A DNA stretch of 46,346 bases from Nostoc sp. LEGE 12450 (GTDB lineage: Bacteria; Cyanobacteriota; Cyanobacteriia; Cyanobacteriales; Nostocaceae). Location of the stretch: the NCBI RefSeq assembly GCF_015206895.1, contig NZ_JADEXU010000054.1, positions 1 to 46,346 of the forward strand. The letters run 5' to 3'. Each line of letters opens with the position of its first letter. Position 1 is the stretch's first letter. Below the pieces are notes generated by a model. The model ran no database searches. It had not been told where the DNA came from and was given only the letters and a program-made list of their open reading frames with translations. Both the position numbers and the translations under genes were made by a program. Below, one piece after another: positions 34,169 through 43,445 of the stretch.

Positions 34169-34551
34169 TAGCGTTCTCCAACTAGGTTATTCAGTGAAAG
34201 CTTCCATATTCTGCCGTCAGAAAATCAGGACATGACTTACCTGATATTCTTGTAAGGCAAAAAAGAAAGTATCAAACATAAATGCTACTAACTACAATGA
34301 TACGGTGTTGTTTGATTTAATGTAGCTTGAATCCATATTGCCAGAGGTTGCCCAAATTTCATCAAGATTCAGGTTACAGAGGAGAATTTTCTTTTCTGGC
34401 AATCATAACCTAAGTAAATCGGCTTAAATAATTAAAGATTTGCAAGACTTACGCAAATAATAGCCAAAACCACACGCGGTAGGGGTAATATCATGAATTG
34501 CCTCTACCGCGTGTGGTTTTGCGTAAATTCTATTCTAACTCCCTTGACTGA
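34169..34551. other. Gene-free region with long hairpin after mreD
   Basis: Contains an inverted repeat: arm at 34465-34485 (CAAAACCACACGCGGTAGGGG) and arm at 34501-34521, 20 of 21 paired plus one G-T pair, flanked by partial ACTTACGCAAA / GCGTAAAT ends. It lies 31 bp after the mreD stop, where it could terminate the mreBCD message, and looks like a MITE-derived palindrome. The rest holds nothing recognised. Confidence 0.55.
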
Positions 34552-35169
34552 CTATTGCTCCAACAATTTCAATCGTTGCCACCAACGATTGAGGGGATAA
34601 TAGACCACGGGTGCCCACAGACTACTAAGAATGGCAGAGGCGAGGGCGACACGCTGGTAATATGTCCAAATATCTGTTACTTTGCGCTCATTTCCTATCA
34701 AAGTTAATTGCAACCCAAAGATAGTTTCTGCCAAAACTGCCATCACAAAGACAATTACAGCAATCGAAATAAAGTCTTCTTCAATAAAACGCTGTTTCTG
34801 GAGCAGACCAGTTAAAATTCCTACAATTCCTAAACTGATGGCATGACTAGGATTAGGTGCTGTCATGGAATCTTGAAGTAGCCCCAGAACTATACCTGCC
34901 AAGGCTCCGGCAAATACTGTGCGCTTCACACTCCAAGTTACCACCCAAATTAATAGCCAGTTAGGGCCAATTCCCAATAATTCCATACCTGGCAGGCGGG
35001 TTGGTAATAATAGTAAACATAACAGTACAGAACTAGCAGTCACTATCCAACTAAACAACTGCCGTACACCGGGATGCCAACGAGAAAGTGGCTGGATTCG
35101 GAATTTCGATTTTCGCTCTGACGATTTTGGCTTTTTCTGCCTGCTAATACCAAATGCAGGAATCTTCAT
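34552..35169 (-). CDS. mreD: Rod shape-determining protein MreD
   Basis: About 205 residues from the ATG at 35169; a TTG at 35187 is in frame. A basic cytoplasmic N-terminus of about 40 residues is longer than usual for MreD, then five or so membrane helices follow (GVRQLFSWIVTASSVLLCLL, NWLLIWVVTWSVKRTVFAG, AISLGIVGILTGLL, ISIAVIVFVMAVLAET). MreD is the membrane partner of MreC/MreB in the elongation machinery. Third gene of mreBCD. Confidence 0.88.
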   Translation of the reverse strand: MKIPAFGISRQKKPKSSERKSKFRIQPLSRWHPGVRQLFSWIVTASSVLLCLLLLPTRLPGMELLGIGPNWLLIWVVTWSVKRTVFAGALAGIVLGLLQDSMTAPNPSHAISLGIVGILTGLLQKQRFIEEDFISIAVIVFVMAVLAETIFGLQLTLIGNERKVTDIWTYYQRVALASAILSSLWAPVVYYPLNRWWQRLKLLEQ

Positions 35170-35195
35170 TTTTCTATGGATTTTCAAGGGAGAAT

Positions 35196-36005
35196 TTACT
35201 TAGACTTTTGCGGCAGTTGATTTGCCGACTTTTCGTTTTCCGGCTCTTGGTTTTCTGGCTTTGGATAAACTGCTACCCAATCAAGAGAGCGGATTGGCGG
35301 AAAAAGCTCAATTTTCGCTACTGATGCGGGAAGTTTCTTTAAATCCAGCGACTTAATTCGTCCTACTGCTAAGCCAGATGGAAATTTCTGACTATAGGTA
35401 GATGTGGAAACTAAATCTCCTATTTTGACATTTGGGACTTTTTCATAAAACTCCAGCACAGCTTCGGCAGAAGAATCTCCTCGCAAAACGCCTTTAGCTG
35501 CTGTGCGGCTAACTGATACACCAACTTGACTCTTGAGGTCACTGATTAACAACACGCGGCTAGTATTGGGAGTTACACTCTCCACCAAACCGACTAATCC
35601 GCCATCGGCCTTGACTACAAAGCCTTCCTGAATGCCTGCATTCGCGCCGCGATTCAGAGTAACTTGTTGCCACCACTGGTCAGCACTACGTCCTATTACC
35701 CTGGCTGGAATTGGCCGTGATGCCAGTGGCTCTTTTTCCACATAGCCTAATAAATCTTGTAGCTTTGTCTTTTGACTTTCCAAATCTACTATACGGGTTT
35801 GCAATTCTAATATCCGGGCATCTCTGATACGTTCTTCTGGAGTTGGCCCTGACTGCAAAATCTCTAATGGACGGGTAAGTGCCTGGTATGTCTCAAGCAC
35901 CAATTCACCTTGAGTTTGTCGCAATACCCAAGCACTACCAACTACTAGAGCTAACAACCCAATTTGTAAGCCTTTACGATCCCACCAGCGCCGTATTGTA
36001 ACCAT
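35196..36005 (-). CDS. mreC: Rod shape-determining protein MreC
   Basis: 269 residues. One N-terminal helix (IGLLALVVGSAWVLR), a coiled coil (about 55-85) and the periplasmic beta-barrel domain with RVIGRSADQWWQQVTLNRGA, VGLVESVTPNTSRVLLISD and GDLVSTSTYSQKFPSGLAVG. The C-terminal tail is rich in Glu, Asn and Pro. MreC links MreB filaments to peptidoglycan synthases in the periplasm. Separated from mreB by 99 bp holding a hairpin. Confidence 0.92.
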   Translation of the reverse strand: MVTIRRWWDRKGLQIGLLALVVGSAWVLRQTQGELVLETYQALTRPLEILQSGPTPEERIRDARILELQTRIVDLESQKTKLQDLLGYVEKEPLASRPIPARVIGRSADQWWQQVTLNRGANAGIQEGFVVKADGGLVGLVESVTPNTSRVLLISDLKSQVGVSVSRTAAKGVLRGDSSAEAVLEFYEKVPNVKIGDLVSTSTYSQKFPSGLAVGRIKSLDLKKLPASVAKIELFPPIRSLDWVAVYPKPENQEPENEKSANQLPQKSK

Positions 36006-36033
36006 ATATACCTTTATCTACTTATACAATTAA

Positions 36034-36085
36034 GTTCTATTTGGATTCTATTTATATAGAACCCAAATAGAACTCAAATAGAACT
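36034..36085 (-). other. Hairpin and direct repeat in the mreB-mreC spacer
   Basis: GTTCTATTTGG (36034-36044) pairs with CCAAATAGAAC (36063-36073), and CAAATAGAACT occurs twice in direct tandem (36064-36074, 36075-36085). The tandem copies could swap as pairing partners for the same left arm. No U-tract follows. Confidence 0.5.
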
Positions 36086-36104
36086 CAAGTATGATATTTT
36101 TTTG

Positions 36105-37148
36105 CTACATATTGCGAGAGCTTTCGGTAACAACCCGTTCTAACTGTTTGAAGTTTTCTAACACCCGACCGGTTCCCAGCACAACACAACACAGAGGGTC
36201 GGCGGCGATGTGGGTAACAATCCCCGTTTCATGACTAATTAAGGTATCTATGCCTTTGAGCAAAGCACCACCCCCAGCTAACATAATCCCTCTGTCAATA
36301 ATGTCTGCTGCTAGTTCTGGAGGTGTACGTTCCAGTGTCCGCTTCACAGCTTCTATAATTACTGATAGTGGTTCCAACATACTTTCACGGATTTCTGGGC
36401 CTTTGATGGTTACAGTTCGCGGTAGACCAGAAAGCAGGTGTAAGCCTCGGATTTCCATCATGGCATCATTATCATCATGGGTAGGATACGCAGAACCAAG
36501 CCGAATTTTGATGTCTTCAGCAGTTCGTTCACCAATGACTAAGTTATGAACTTTTTTAATATACTGAATGATTGAATCAGTTAGTTCATCCCCAGCAATG
36601 CGTACTGATTCGCTGATTACCGTGCCCTGAAGACTTAGCACCGCGACTTCGGTTGTACCACCACCAATATCGATAATCATGTTGCCAGTAGGTTCGGCAA
36701 CAGGCAGTCCTGCACCAATGGCGGCAGCTACAGGTTCATCGATTAAATAAACTTTTCTTGCTCCTGCTTGGTGAGCCGCATCCATCACAGCCCGTCTTTC
36801 TACACCCGTGACCCCACTGGGAATACCAATGACAATTCGGGGTAAAATTAGAGACTTGCCTTCATTTACACGCTGAATAAAGCTTTTCAGCATTAGCTCG
36901 GCTATATCGAAATCAGCGATTACACCATCGCGCAAGGGGCGGAGGGCAATCACATTTCCAGGTGTGCGGCCGAGCATTTTTTTGGCTTCTTCTCCTACTG
37001 CTAGCGCTACCTTTTCGTTGACATCGATAGCAACTACAGAAGGTTCTTGCAGTACAATACCTTTCCCAGATACATAAACCAGGGTGTTAGCAGTACCGAG
37101 GTCGATACCCATATCCCATGATGTGCGAAAGTTCCTAAAAATACCCAC
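36105..37148 (-). CDS. mreB: Rod shape-determining protein MreB (actin-like)
   Basis: 347 residues of full length. ATP-binding motifs are intact: phosphate 1 DLGTANTLVY, phosphate 2 MIIDIGGGTTEVAVL, connect 2 RGIMLAGGGALLKGI. The N-terminus MGIFRNFRTSWDMGIDL has an amphipathic membrane-binding helix. MreB polymerises under the membrane and directs lateral wall growth; in filamentous cyanobacteria it affects cell shape rather than viability. First gene of mreBCD; upstream is a 327-bp divergent gap to ssb. Confidence 0.96.
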   Translation of the reverse strand: MGIFRNFRTSWDMGIDLGTANTLVYVSGKGIVLQEPSVVAIDVNEKVALAVGEEAKKMLGRTPGNVIALRPLRDGVIADFDIAELMLKSFIQRVNEGKSLILPRIVIGIPSGVTGVERRAVMDAAHQAGARKVYLIDEPVAAAIGAGLPVAEPTGNMIIDIGGGTTEVAVLSLQGTVISESVRIAGDELTDSIIQYIKKVHNLVIGERTAEDIKIRLGSAYPTHDDNDAMMEIRGLHLLSGLPRTVTIKGPEIRESMLEPLSVIIEAVKRTLERTPPELAADIIDRGIMLAGGGALLKGIDTLISHETGIVTHIAADPLCCVVLGTGRVLENFKQLERVVTESSRNM

Positions 37149-37475
37149 GCTTCTCTAAGCCCCCTATGTGCGATACTTCTTGACTACAACGGTAAGAGTG
37201 GATTCGATTATCTTTGTATCCTGAGTTCAGCAAACTAAACTATATTTTTATATGATTCCCAGGAATATTTACTATGTCTCAGTCCCTTGTTTTTTGATAT
37301 TCTCTGGTTTGCTTAGTATATCCGTATACTTTTATGTGTTTCTCCAAGTAGTTATGTATAATTTTTCAATTCCACTATATTGTTAACTGTTTAACACATT
37401 ATTTTCAAGTGTTTCACAATTCGCTATGATAAAAGTCGGAATTAACAAGTACACCTGTACTGAAAGGTAAAACCT
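37149..37475. promoter_or_regulatory. Divergent mreB / ssb intergenic region
   Basis: 327 bp, AT-rich, should carry both promoters. AAAGG precedes the ssb ATG by eight bases. No repeat or clear operator was seen. Confidence 0.45.
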
Positions 37476-37838
37476 ATGAGTATCAATATTGTCACCCTTG
37501 TTGGCCGTGTAGGCGGCGACCCAGATATAAAATATTTTGAGTCTGGTAGTGTTAAGTGTAGATTGACATTAGCGGTAAAAAGGCGATCGCGCAACAGCGA
37601 CGAACCTGACTGGTTCACTCTGGAATTATGGGATAAAACGGCTGAAGTAGCAGGTAATTATGTGCGTAAGGGCAGCTTAATTGGCATCAAAGGTTCCTTA
37701 AAGTTTGACACATGGAGCGATCGCCAAACAGGAGCAAACCGTTCTACACCAATTATTAGAGTAGACCAACTGGAATTATTAGGCTCTAAGCGCGATGGAG
37801 AGGGCGGTGCAGGAGATATGTCTTCGGAACATTTTTAA
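37476..37838 (+). CDS. ssb: Single-stranded DNA-binding protein, tail-less
   Basis: 120 residues: the OB fold is complete (INIVTLVGRVGGDPDIKYFE, WFTLELWDKTAEVAGNYVRKGSLIGIKGSLK). After it the protein ends in GDMSSEHF, with no long linker and no acidic DDIPF tip, which in other bacteria recruits repair and replication partners. A short SSB of this kind is known in Anabaena. Acts as a tetramer in the cytoplasm. A second, full-length SSB may be elsewhere. Confidence 0.93.
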   Translation: MSINIVTLVGRVGGDPDIKYFESGSVKCRLTLAVKRRSRNSDEPDWFTLELWDKTAEVAGNYVRKGSLIGIKGSLKFDTWSDRQTGANRSTPIIRVDQLELLGSKRDGEGGAGDMSSEHF

Positions 37839-37863
37839 TTAATTGGAATTGGGAATTGATTAT

Positions 37864-37956
37864 TAGACATCTGGTGAAAATGAATGTAGAGACGTTGCAA
37901 TGCAACGTCTCTACAAGGGTTTCAGGTAACGCATAATTAATTTCTGGAGATGTCTA
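37864..37956. mobile_element. MITE with 9-bp terminal inverted repeats
   Basis: Ends TAGACATCT (37864-37872) and AGATGTCTA (37948-37956) are exact inverted repeats. The interior holds a 14-bp-arm palindrome GTAGAGACGTTGCA / TGCAACGTCTCTAC (37886-37914). The ends start with TA, fitting a TA-targeting (IS630/Tc1-type) transposase (inference). Inserted between ssb and the SIMPL gene. The right half recurs at 109-161. Confidence 0.75.
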
Positions 37957-37986
37957 TTAGTCCTTTGCCCTCACAAAGGACAAATG

Positions 37987-38007
37987 ACTAATAACTAATA
38001 ACTAATT
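37987..38007. repeat. Tandem heptamer repeat (ACTAATA) reaching into a stop codon
   Basis: Nearly three ACTAATA units. The SIMPL gene's stop and last residues on the minus strand are read from it. Confidence 0.6.
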
Positions 38008-38735
38008 TGTAAAGTCACCGATGCTTCCACTTCTTGTTCACCACCAACGACAGGGGTAGAAGAATCGGCTACCTTGGCAGCTTCAGCCCGTAAGAACATG
38101 GGTGGTGGAGGCGCAGTAGCATTATTAACTTGAATGCTGACTATTTCTTTGGATTTGAAACCCAAGGCACTGAAAACAGCATCAGCTTGCTGGCGGGCAT
38201 CTTGGGTGGCTTCTTTTAATGCTTGTTTTTGAGCAGCTGCGATCGCTTCATCATTCGCAACAAAACTAATACCATTAATTTGTGTTGCACCTGCTTTCAC
38301 TGCATCATCTAATAATGTCCCAGCTTTCTCGGTGGGAATCCTAAAACTCACCGTGTTACTGGCAGCATAGCCTGTAATCCTTTGCACATTATTGGTGTAG
38401 CTGTACACTGGATTCAACCGGATACCAGTAGTTTGTAATTTTTCGACATTTTGGCTTTTGAGGAACGCAACTACAGCCGATGACTTCCGGGCTGCTTCTT
38501 GCTGTACTTCCTGTGCTGTTTTCCCCTGAATCTCTACTCCTAAGCTGACTTGTGCCAGGGTTGTCGGAATCGTTTCAACTCCACGACCACTGACACTAAG
38601 GGTTCGCCACATTTTCTCCTTTTCTTGCGCCAATGCAGGTAGTACAAAAGTTGCACATACCAACAGAGCTAAAGGCAGTATTTTCCACAAGTTTCCAGAT
38701 GGAAACTGAGAACCGGGTAAAGCGGCTCTAGTCAT
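37995..38735 (-). CDS. SIMPL-domain (DUF541) secreted protein
   Basis: 246 residues from the ATG at 38735 with AGGAG ten bases upstream; a GTG at 38762 lies in the same frame. Signal peptide ILPLALLVCATFVLPALA precedes AQEKEK. The SIMPL fold is shown by RTLSVSGRGVETIPTTLAQV, the long helix QEVQQEAARKSSAVVAFLKS, then SYTNNVQRITGYAASNTVSF and the second helix EATQDARQQADAVFSALGFK. Probably periplasmic or outer-membrane associated; family members of unknown function often oligomerise. The last residues come from a heptamer repeat. Confidence 0.9.
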   Translation of the reverse strand: MTRAALPGSQFPSGNLWKILPLALLVCATFVLPALAQEKEKMWRTLSVSGRGVETIPTTLAQVSLGVEIQGKTAQEVQQEAARKSSAVVAFLKSQNVEKLQTTGIRLNPVYSYTNNVQRITGYAASNTVSFRIPTEKAGTLLDDAVKAGATQINGISFVANDEAIAAAQKQALKEATQDARQQADAVFSALGFKSKEIVSIQVNNATAPPPPMFLRAEAAKVADSSTPVVGGEQEVEASVTLQISY

Positions 38736-38762
38736 AAGATTTGCACTCCTCAAAGTATCCAC

Positions 38763-39113
38763 AGATGTTTTTAATAAGCGTATTTAGCAATCTTCTGGCG
38801 ACTGTTAAAAGTCAACAGTCACCACAAGTTTTTCACAACTTAAGTGCGATCGCTAGATACGATTTCTATGTTCTTACTTTGACACTGCGATCGTCAAAAG
38901 CTGAAATGGTTACATTTTTTGATACTAAAAAAATTACACCAACATTTTTAAAGATTTTGTCATGATGGTAAATTAATTCACCGACTTTGACTTACTGCAA
39001 CTTTCTAAACTGTCTGTAGCCCGGGTTTGCGAAGTTTTCTGATAGCGGTTGATGGAGTGGAGAAATGGCACAAACTAAGCTTTTGAACCTGCCAATAGCG
39101 TCTCCAGAGATAG
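38763..39113. other. Intergenic region upstream of the antiporter
   Basis: About 350 bp with no gene. CTGGCGACTGTTAAAAGTCAACAGTCACCA near 38798-38827 contains the inverted pair GACTGTT/AACAGTC, a possible operator or hairpin. One HIP1 half-site. Nothing else stands out. Confidence 0.35.
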
Positions 39114-40643
39114 ATGTTTTCCAGAAACACGTCAAAATCAAAGAGAAGGATTTTCACAGAACCCATGCATTTGTTAGATCCAATTAACTTCTCTTTTCCT
39201 CTGCTGGCTACTGCAACAGAAGCCGCAGACAGTTCAATGGTAGTAGCCGCAGTGCTACTAAGCTTAGTAGTCGTTTACCTCGCCAGCAAAGTTGGTGGAG
39301 AGTTATCAAACAAAGTGGGTTTGCCGCCCGTTTTAGGGGAACTAGTAGGTGGTGTGGTAGTTGGCATCTCTGTTTTCCACCTTTTAGTGTTTCCAGAAAG
39401 CAGCACAGACAGTTCTAACTCTTTGATCATGTCCTTCCTTCAAATCACTGCTGGTTTAAGTCCTGAAGCCACTCCAGCAGTATTTGCAGCCCAGTCTGAG
39501 GTCGTTTCCGTTTTGGCAGAATTGGGTGTAATCATCCTGCTGTTTGAAATCGGCTTGGAGTCAAATTTAAAAGACTTAATGGCAGTTGGTATCCAAGCCA
39601 CCGTTGTCGCATTTGTGGGGGTAGTAGTACCCTTTGCGGCTGGTACTGTGGGACTGATGACTTTATTTGGAATTGCTGCTATACCCGCAATTTTTGCTGG
39701 GGCGGCTTTGACTGCCACTAGTATCGGCATTACTTCCAAGGTGCTGTCAGAGTTGGGGCGGCTCAATTCTAAAGAAGGGCAGATTATTTTGGGTGCTGCT
39801 GTAATTGACGATGTTCTAGGAATCATCGTTTTAGCGGTAGTTGCCAGCCTAGCTAAAGATGGCGTGGTGGATGTCAGCAAAGTTATTTACTTGATTATCA
39901 GCGCCACTGGTTTTATTTTGGGAGCAATCCTACTAGGGAATGTTTTCAATAAATCATTTGTAGCGATCGCTGATCAACTCAAAACACGCGGTGGATTGGT
40001 AATACCAGCATTCATCTTCGCCTTTGCAATGGCATACCTTGCCGCCGTCATCCATTTAGAAGCAATTTTAGGAGCTTTTGCGGCGGGTTTAGTTCTAGAA
40101 GAGACAGAGAAGCGCAAAGAATTGCAAAGGCAAGTCTGCCCTATTGCCGATATGTTAGTGCCAATTTTCTTTGTTACTGTTGGGGCAAAAACCGATTTGG
40201 GAGTGTTAAATCCAGCAATTCCTGACAATCGAGAAGGTCTAATTATGGCAACTTTCCTGATCATAGTAGCCATTCTCGGTAAAGTTATCACAGGCTTAAG
40301 CGTGTTTGGTCAACCGGAAATCAACCGTTTAGCGATCGGTGTGGGGATGATTCCTAGAGGGGAAGTTGGATTAGTGTTTGCTGGTGTCGGCGCAGCCAGT
40401 GGCGCTCTCTCGAAACCACTAGGGGCAGCAATAATTATGATGGTTATCTTGACAACCTTTTTAGCTCCTCCTTTGTTACGATTTGTGTTCCCAGATCCAA
40501 AAACTGTGGATGTAGGCTCAGACCAACTGGTTTTAGATGGTTCTTCTGGAACCTCGTTGGTAATTGAACCGCCTAAGTCAAAGGTGCCAGCATCAAATGA
40601 CAGTGGCAATTTGGAAGTAACTCCAGATTCTGGCGATCGCTAA
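39114..40643 (+). CDS. CPA2-family cation/proton antiporter (NapA/KefB type)
   Basis: 509 residues (an ATG at 39165 would remove a basic 17-residue N-terminus; the choice is uncertain). Twelve or so membrane helices, with the CPA2 signature: VGLPPVLGELVGGVVVG, the ion-binding acidic pair in AAVIDDVLGIIVLAVVASL, EIGLESNLKDL, and MIPRGEVGLVFAGVGA near the end. The C-terminal tail after residue 445 is short and lacks the RCK/TrkA-N domains of Kef channels. Should exchange Na+ (or K+) for H+ at the inner membrane for salt and pH balance. Confidence 0.9.
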   Translation: MFSRNTSKSKRRIFTEPMHLLDPINFSFPLLATATEAADSSMVVAAVLLSLVVVYLASKVGGELSNKVGLPPVLGELVGGVVVGISVFHLLVFPESSTDSSNSLIMSFLQITAGLSPEATPAVFAAQSEVVSVLAELGVIILLFEIGLESNLKDLMAVGIQATVVAFVGVVVPFAAGTVGLMTLFGIAAIPAIFAGAALTATSIGITSKVLSELGRLNSKEGQIILGAAVIDDVLGIIVLAVVASLAKDGVVDVSKVIYLIISATGFILGAILLGNVFNKSFVAIADQLKTRGGLVIPAFIFAFAMAYLAAVIHLEAILGAFAAGLVLEETEKRKELQRQVCPIADMLVPIFFVTVGAKTDLGVLNPAIPDNREGLIMATFLIIVAILGKVITGLSVFGQPEINRLAIGVGMIPRGEVGLVFAGVGAASGALSKPLGAAIIMMVILTTFLAPPLLRFVFPDPKTVDVGSDQLVLDGSSGTSLVIEPPKSKVPASNDSGNLEVTPDSGDR

Positions 40644-41238
40644 TCAAAATCTTGGGTAAATTCTTACTGAGTTCTGAGTGATTTTCCCTCGGAACTCAGC
40701 ACTCTAAGTTCAGTAAAATCACCGTATTTTGAAGATTCTGCAATTATAAAGTGGAAACTTCTCTCTCCAAATTTCCGTCCCATCTGATTGTAGAATAATC
40801 GTCTGTTTATAATTTCTACCAGCATTCGGAATGTTATTTATTTCCAGTATCCCTAGGCTTGTGAGCCATTATCTGAATATTTTCCAGGTAATTGGGGAGT
40901 AACACCCATAAATTTTGCTAGATCGTTTGACAGTAATGGGAATTATTTATTTAGTGCATTGATGGCAAAAAACAAAAAACAGTTATCAGTGAACAGTTAT
41001 CAGTTATTAGTTTTCTAGCTTCCTTGGGAGTCAGATTCCTCCACCTCCAAAGGTGGAAGATTTTATATTGGGATTTCAAGCAAATATGAAATCTGATAAC
41101 TGATTTAAGCGTGTCTTTATACCAGCTTAAAAATCAAACAAGGCATCAAAGATCAAGTTTAGGTGGTGACGGTGTGATGACTTACCAATGAGTTGAGATA
41201 TTGACGACTCCCATGAACGTGAATTAGGAGAAAGAACT
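40644..41238. other. Gene-free region before the amidase pair, with repeats and hairpins
   Basis: 595 bp. CTGAGTTC (40667-40674) / GAACTCAG (40692-40699) may form an imperfect terminator for the antiporter. ACAGTTATCAGTGA-type repeats occur at about 40979-41010. TCCACCT/AGGTGGA form a hairpin at about 41038-41055. The final 74 bases (41165-41238) are homologous to those before the next amidase gene. Confidence 0.5.
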
Positions 41239-43131
41239 GTGAAATTACACTGGTTACTACCCAGCACTATTGGAACTATCTTCATGCTATCGTCGCCGGC
41301 AATGGCTGCGAGACTTGAATCTTGGCGCTTTGATGCCAATCAAAACAGGCTGGAAATTAATACTGTGGGAGCAGTTCAACCCCAGGCACAACTAATTTTC
41401 AACCCGACTCGGCTGGTAATTGATTTACCAGGAACTACATTTGGTCGTCCGCAGCTAACCCAACAGGTGGGCGGGGGAATTCGCTCAATCCGGGTTGGGC
41501 AGTTTGATACAGAAACAACACGCATAGTTGTAGAACTGGCACCTGGTTATACTTTAGACCCCAAACGCGTCCAATTTGTTGGGACAGCTGGCGATCGCTG
41601 GACGGTGCAATTACCTAGACCAGAAGTTGATCGAGTCGCCTCATTTCCCGCCTCACCTCCCAGAAGTGCTTACACTGTCGTTACCCCAGACTCTGAACGG
41701 CAACCTAGTATTTCAAGAGTTGCCACTACTACACGAGGGGCGACGCAAATTGAAGGCTTGACAGTAACAGGCGATGGGTTGTTCCTCCGTACCAGTGGTG
41801 GCAATCCGGGCATTAAGACAATTCGCAGCCGCGATCGCGCTAGTATCTTCATAGATATCTCTGACGCATCTTTATCACCACGTTTGGCGCAACAGAATAA
41901 TCAGCCTGTTAACAAACATGGTATTAGTCGCGTCGAATTCACCCAACTACAAAACCAAGCTCCTATTGTTCGCTTGACTTTGCGGGTAGATAAAAATAGT
42001 CCAGATTGGCAAGCAAGTAATAGTAATAGTGGTGGTTTGGTGGTTCTGCCTAGTCGCCTTGTCAGATTGCCTGGAAGTAGTAATTCGGACAATCAATCAC
42101 AACCACCCTCCTTCCCTAGCAGATTATCTGCTGCTAACAACTCCCCAGCAACCATTGAGTCTGTGCAACTGGCTGATAATGGCAGACAGCTACTGATTAG
42201 AGCCGACCAAACTTTATCTGCTACGGGAACCTGGGATAGATCATCCGGTGTGTTCCGCGTCACAATTAACAATGCCAAGTTAGCTCCCAGAGTTACAGGC
42301 CCTACTTTTGCCCCCAATAGCCCCATTCTCCGGGTACGTCTGCAACCCCAAGCAGCCAACACAGTCGTTGTTTTAGTTCAACCAGCACCTGGAGTACAAC
42401 TCGATCAACCCCAGCAAATCGGCGACCAGCTTTTGGCTATACCAATACAAGGTTCTCGTCGAATTGTTTCCCTCCCCGGAAGACCCTCCTATGGTTTACC
42501 TGGGCTACCGCCGCCAAACCGGGGGCCATTCCCAGACCCAAACAATCCCAATCCCCAGCCCCAATTCCAACCACAGCGCCGAGTTACTAATGGACGAGTG
42601 GTAGTCCTCATTGACCCAGGACATGGCGGTAAAGACCCTGGGGCATTAGGTCTTGGGGGACTACGCGAAAAGGATATCATCTTGCCTATTAGCAAAAGAA
42701 TAGCTCAGGTTTTGCAACAAAATGGCGTACAAGTTGTGATGACGCGAGATTCTGACTATTTCGTCACCCTTCCGGGACGGGTGCAATTGGCAGAGCGAGC
42801 TAACGCTGATGTGTTTGTTAGCATTCACGCTAATGCAGTTGGCCCTGGTCGTTCGGATGTCAGCGGCTTAGAAACATATTATTACGACAGTGGTTTGGGT
42901 CTAGCTCGCACTGTGCATAACAGTATTCTCCAAGGCGTAAATGTTAGAGATAGGGGAGTGCGAAGAGCCAGATTTTTTGTTCTCAGAAAAAGTTCCATGC
43001 CTTCTATTCTTGTAGAAACAGGTTATTTGACTGGTCGAGATGATAACGCTAAACTCAGAAGCTCCGCTTACCAAAATCAAATGGCAGATGCGATCGCTCG
43101 TGGCATCCTTCAGTATTTAAAGAGAAGATAA
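41239..43131 (+). CDS. amiC1: N-acetylmuramoyl-L-alanine amidase with AMIN domain
   Basis: 630 residues, GTG start with AGGAG eight bases upstream. A signal peptide (IGTIFMLSSPAMAA) exports it to the periplasm. An AMIN domain (about 25-130, PTRLVIDLPGTTFGRP) and a second AMIN-like segment (about 300-400) precede a Pro/Asn-rich linker and the Amidase_3 catalytic domain. Zinc ligands are complete: His462 (DPGHGG), Glu477 (REKD), His530 (SIHAN), and catalytic Glu593 (VETGYL). It cuts the bond between MurNAc and the stem peptide; in Anabaena the orthologous pair carves the septal nanopores for intercellular exchange. Tandem paralog follows. Confidence 0.92.
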   Translation: MKLHWLLPSTIGTIFMLSSPAMAARLESWRFDANQNRLEINTVGAVQPQAQLIFNPTRLVIDLPGTTFGRPQLTQQVGGGIRSIRVGQFDTETTRIVVELAPGYTLDPKRVQFVGTAGDRWTVQLPRPEVDRVASFPASPPRSAYTVVTPDSERQPSISRVATTTRGATQIEGLTVTGDGLFLRTSGGNPGIKTIRSRDRASIFIDISDASLSPRLAQQNNQPVNKHGISRVEFTQLQNQAPIVRLTLRVDKNSPDWQASNSNSGGLVVLPSRLVRLPGSSNSDNQSQPPSFPSRLSAANNSPATIESVQLADNGRQLLIRADQTLSATGTWDRSSGVFRVTINNAKLAPRVTGPTFAPNSPILRVRLQPQAANTVVVLVQPAPGVQLDQPQQIGDQLLAIPIQGSRRIVSLPGRPSYGLPGLPPPNRGPFPDPNNPNPQPQFQPQRRVTNGRVVVLIDPGHGGKDPGALGLGGLREKDIILPISKRIAQVLQQNGVQVVMTRDSDYFVTLPGRVQLAERANADVFVSIHANAVGPGRSDVSGLETYYYDSGLGLARTVHNSILQGVNVRDRGVRRARFFVLRKSSMPSILVETGYLTGRDDNAKLRSSAYQNQMADAIARGILQYLKRR

Positions 43132-43445
43132 GTAATTTAGTCGAAATTATTGAGTAAATACATCTAATCTTTATCGTTTTTATCCAATTTAGTAGTAAAA
43201 CAATTTAAGTATTATTGCGGCGGGACAAGAGTAGCATCTTTGTTATTGTCATCTGATGCTTACAAGTCAAATTTACCTGGGCGAATGGATGGCATGGCAA
43301 AATCAGAAGAGCGTGCTATATTTTACGCCATTAGCTGTGTCTTAATAAGAGCGTAATACTCAAGTGTGTGCGGTGATGGTGTGAGGATTTGCCAATATAT
43401 TGAAATTTTGACGGCTCCCATGAATGTGAATCAGGAGAAAAGACT
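43132..43445. other. Intergenic region between the two amidase genes
   Basis: 314 bp without a gene. The last 74 bases (43372-43445) are a homologous copy of the leader before the first amidase (shared CTCCCATGAAnGTGAAT and AGGAGAAA), so the duplication included the regulatory region. Confidence 0.6.
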
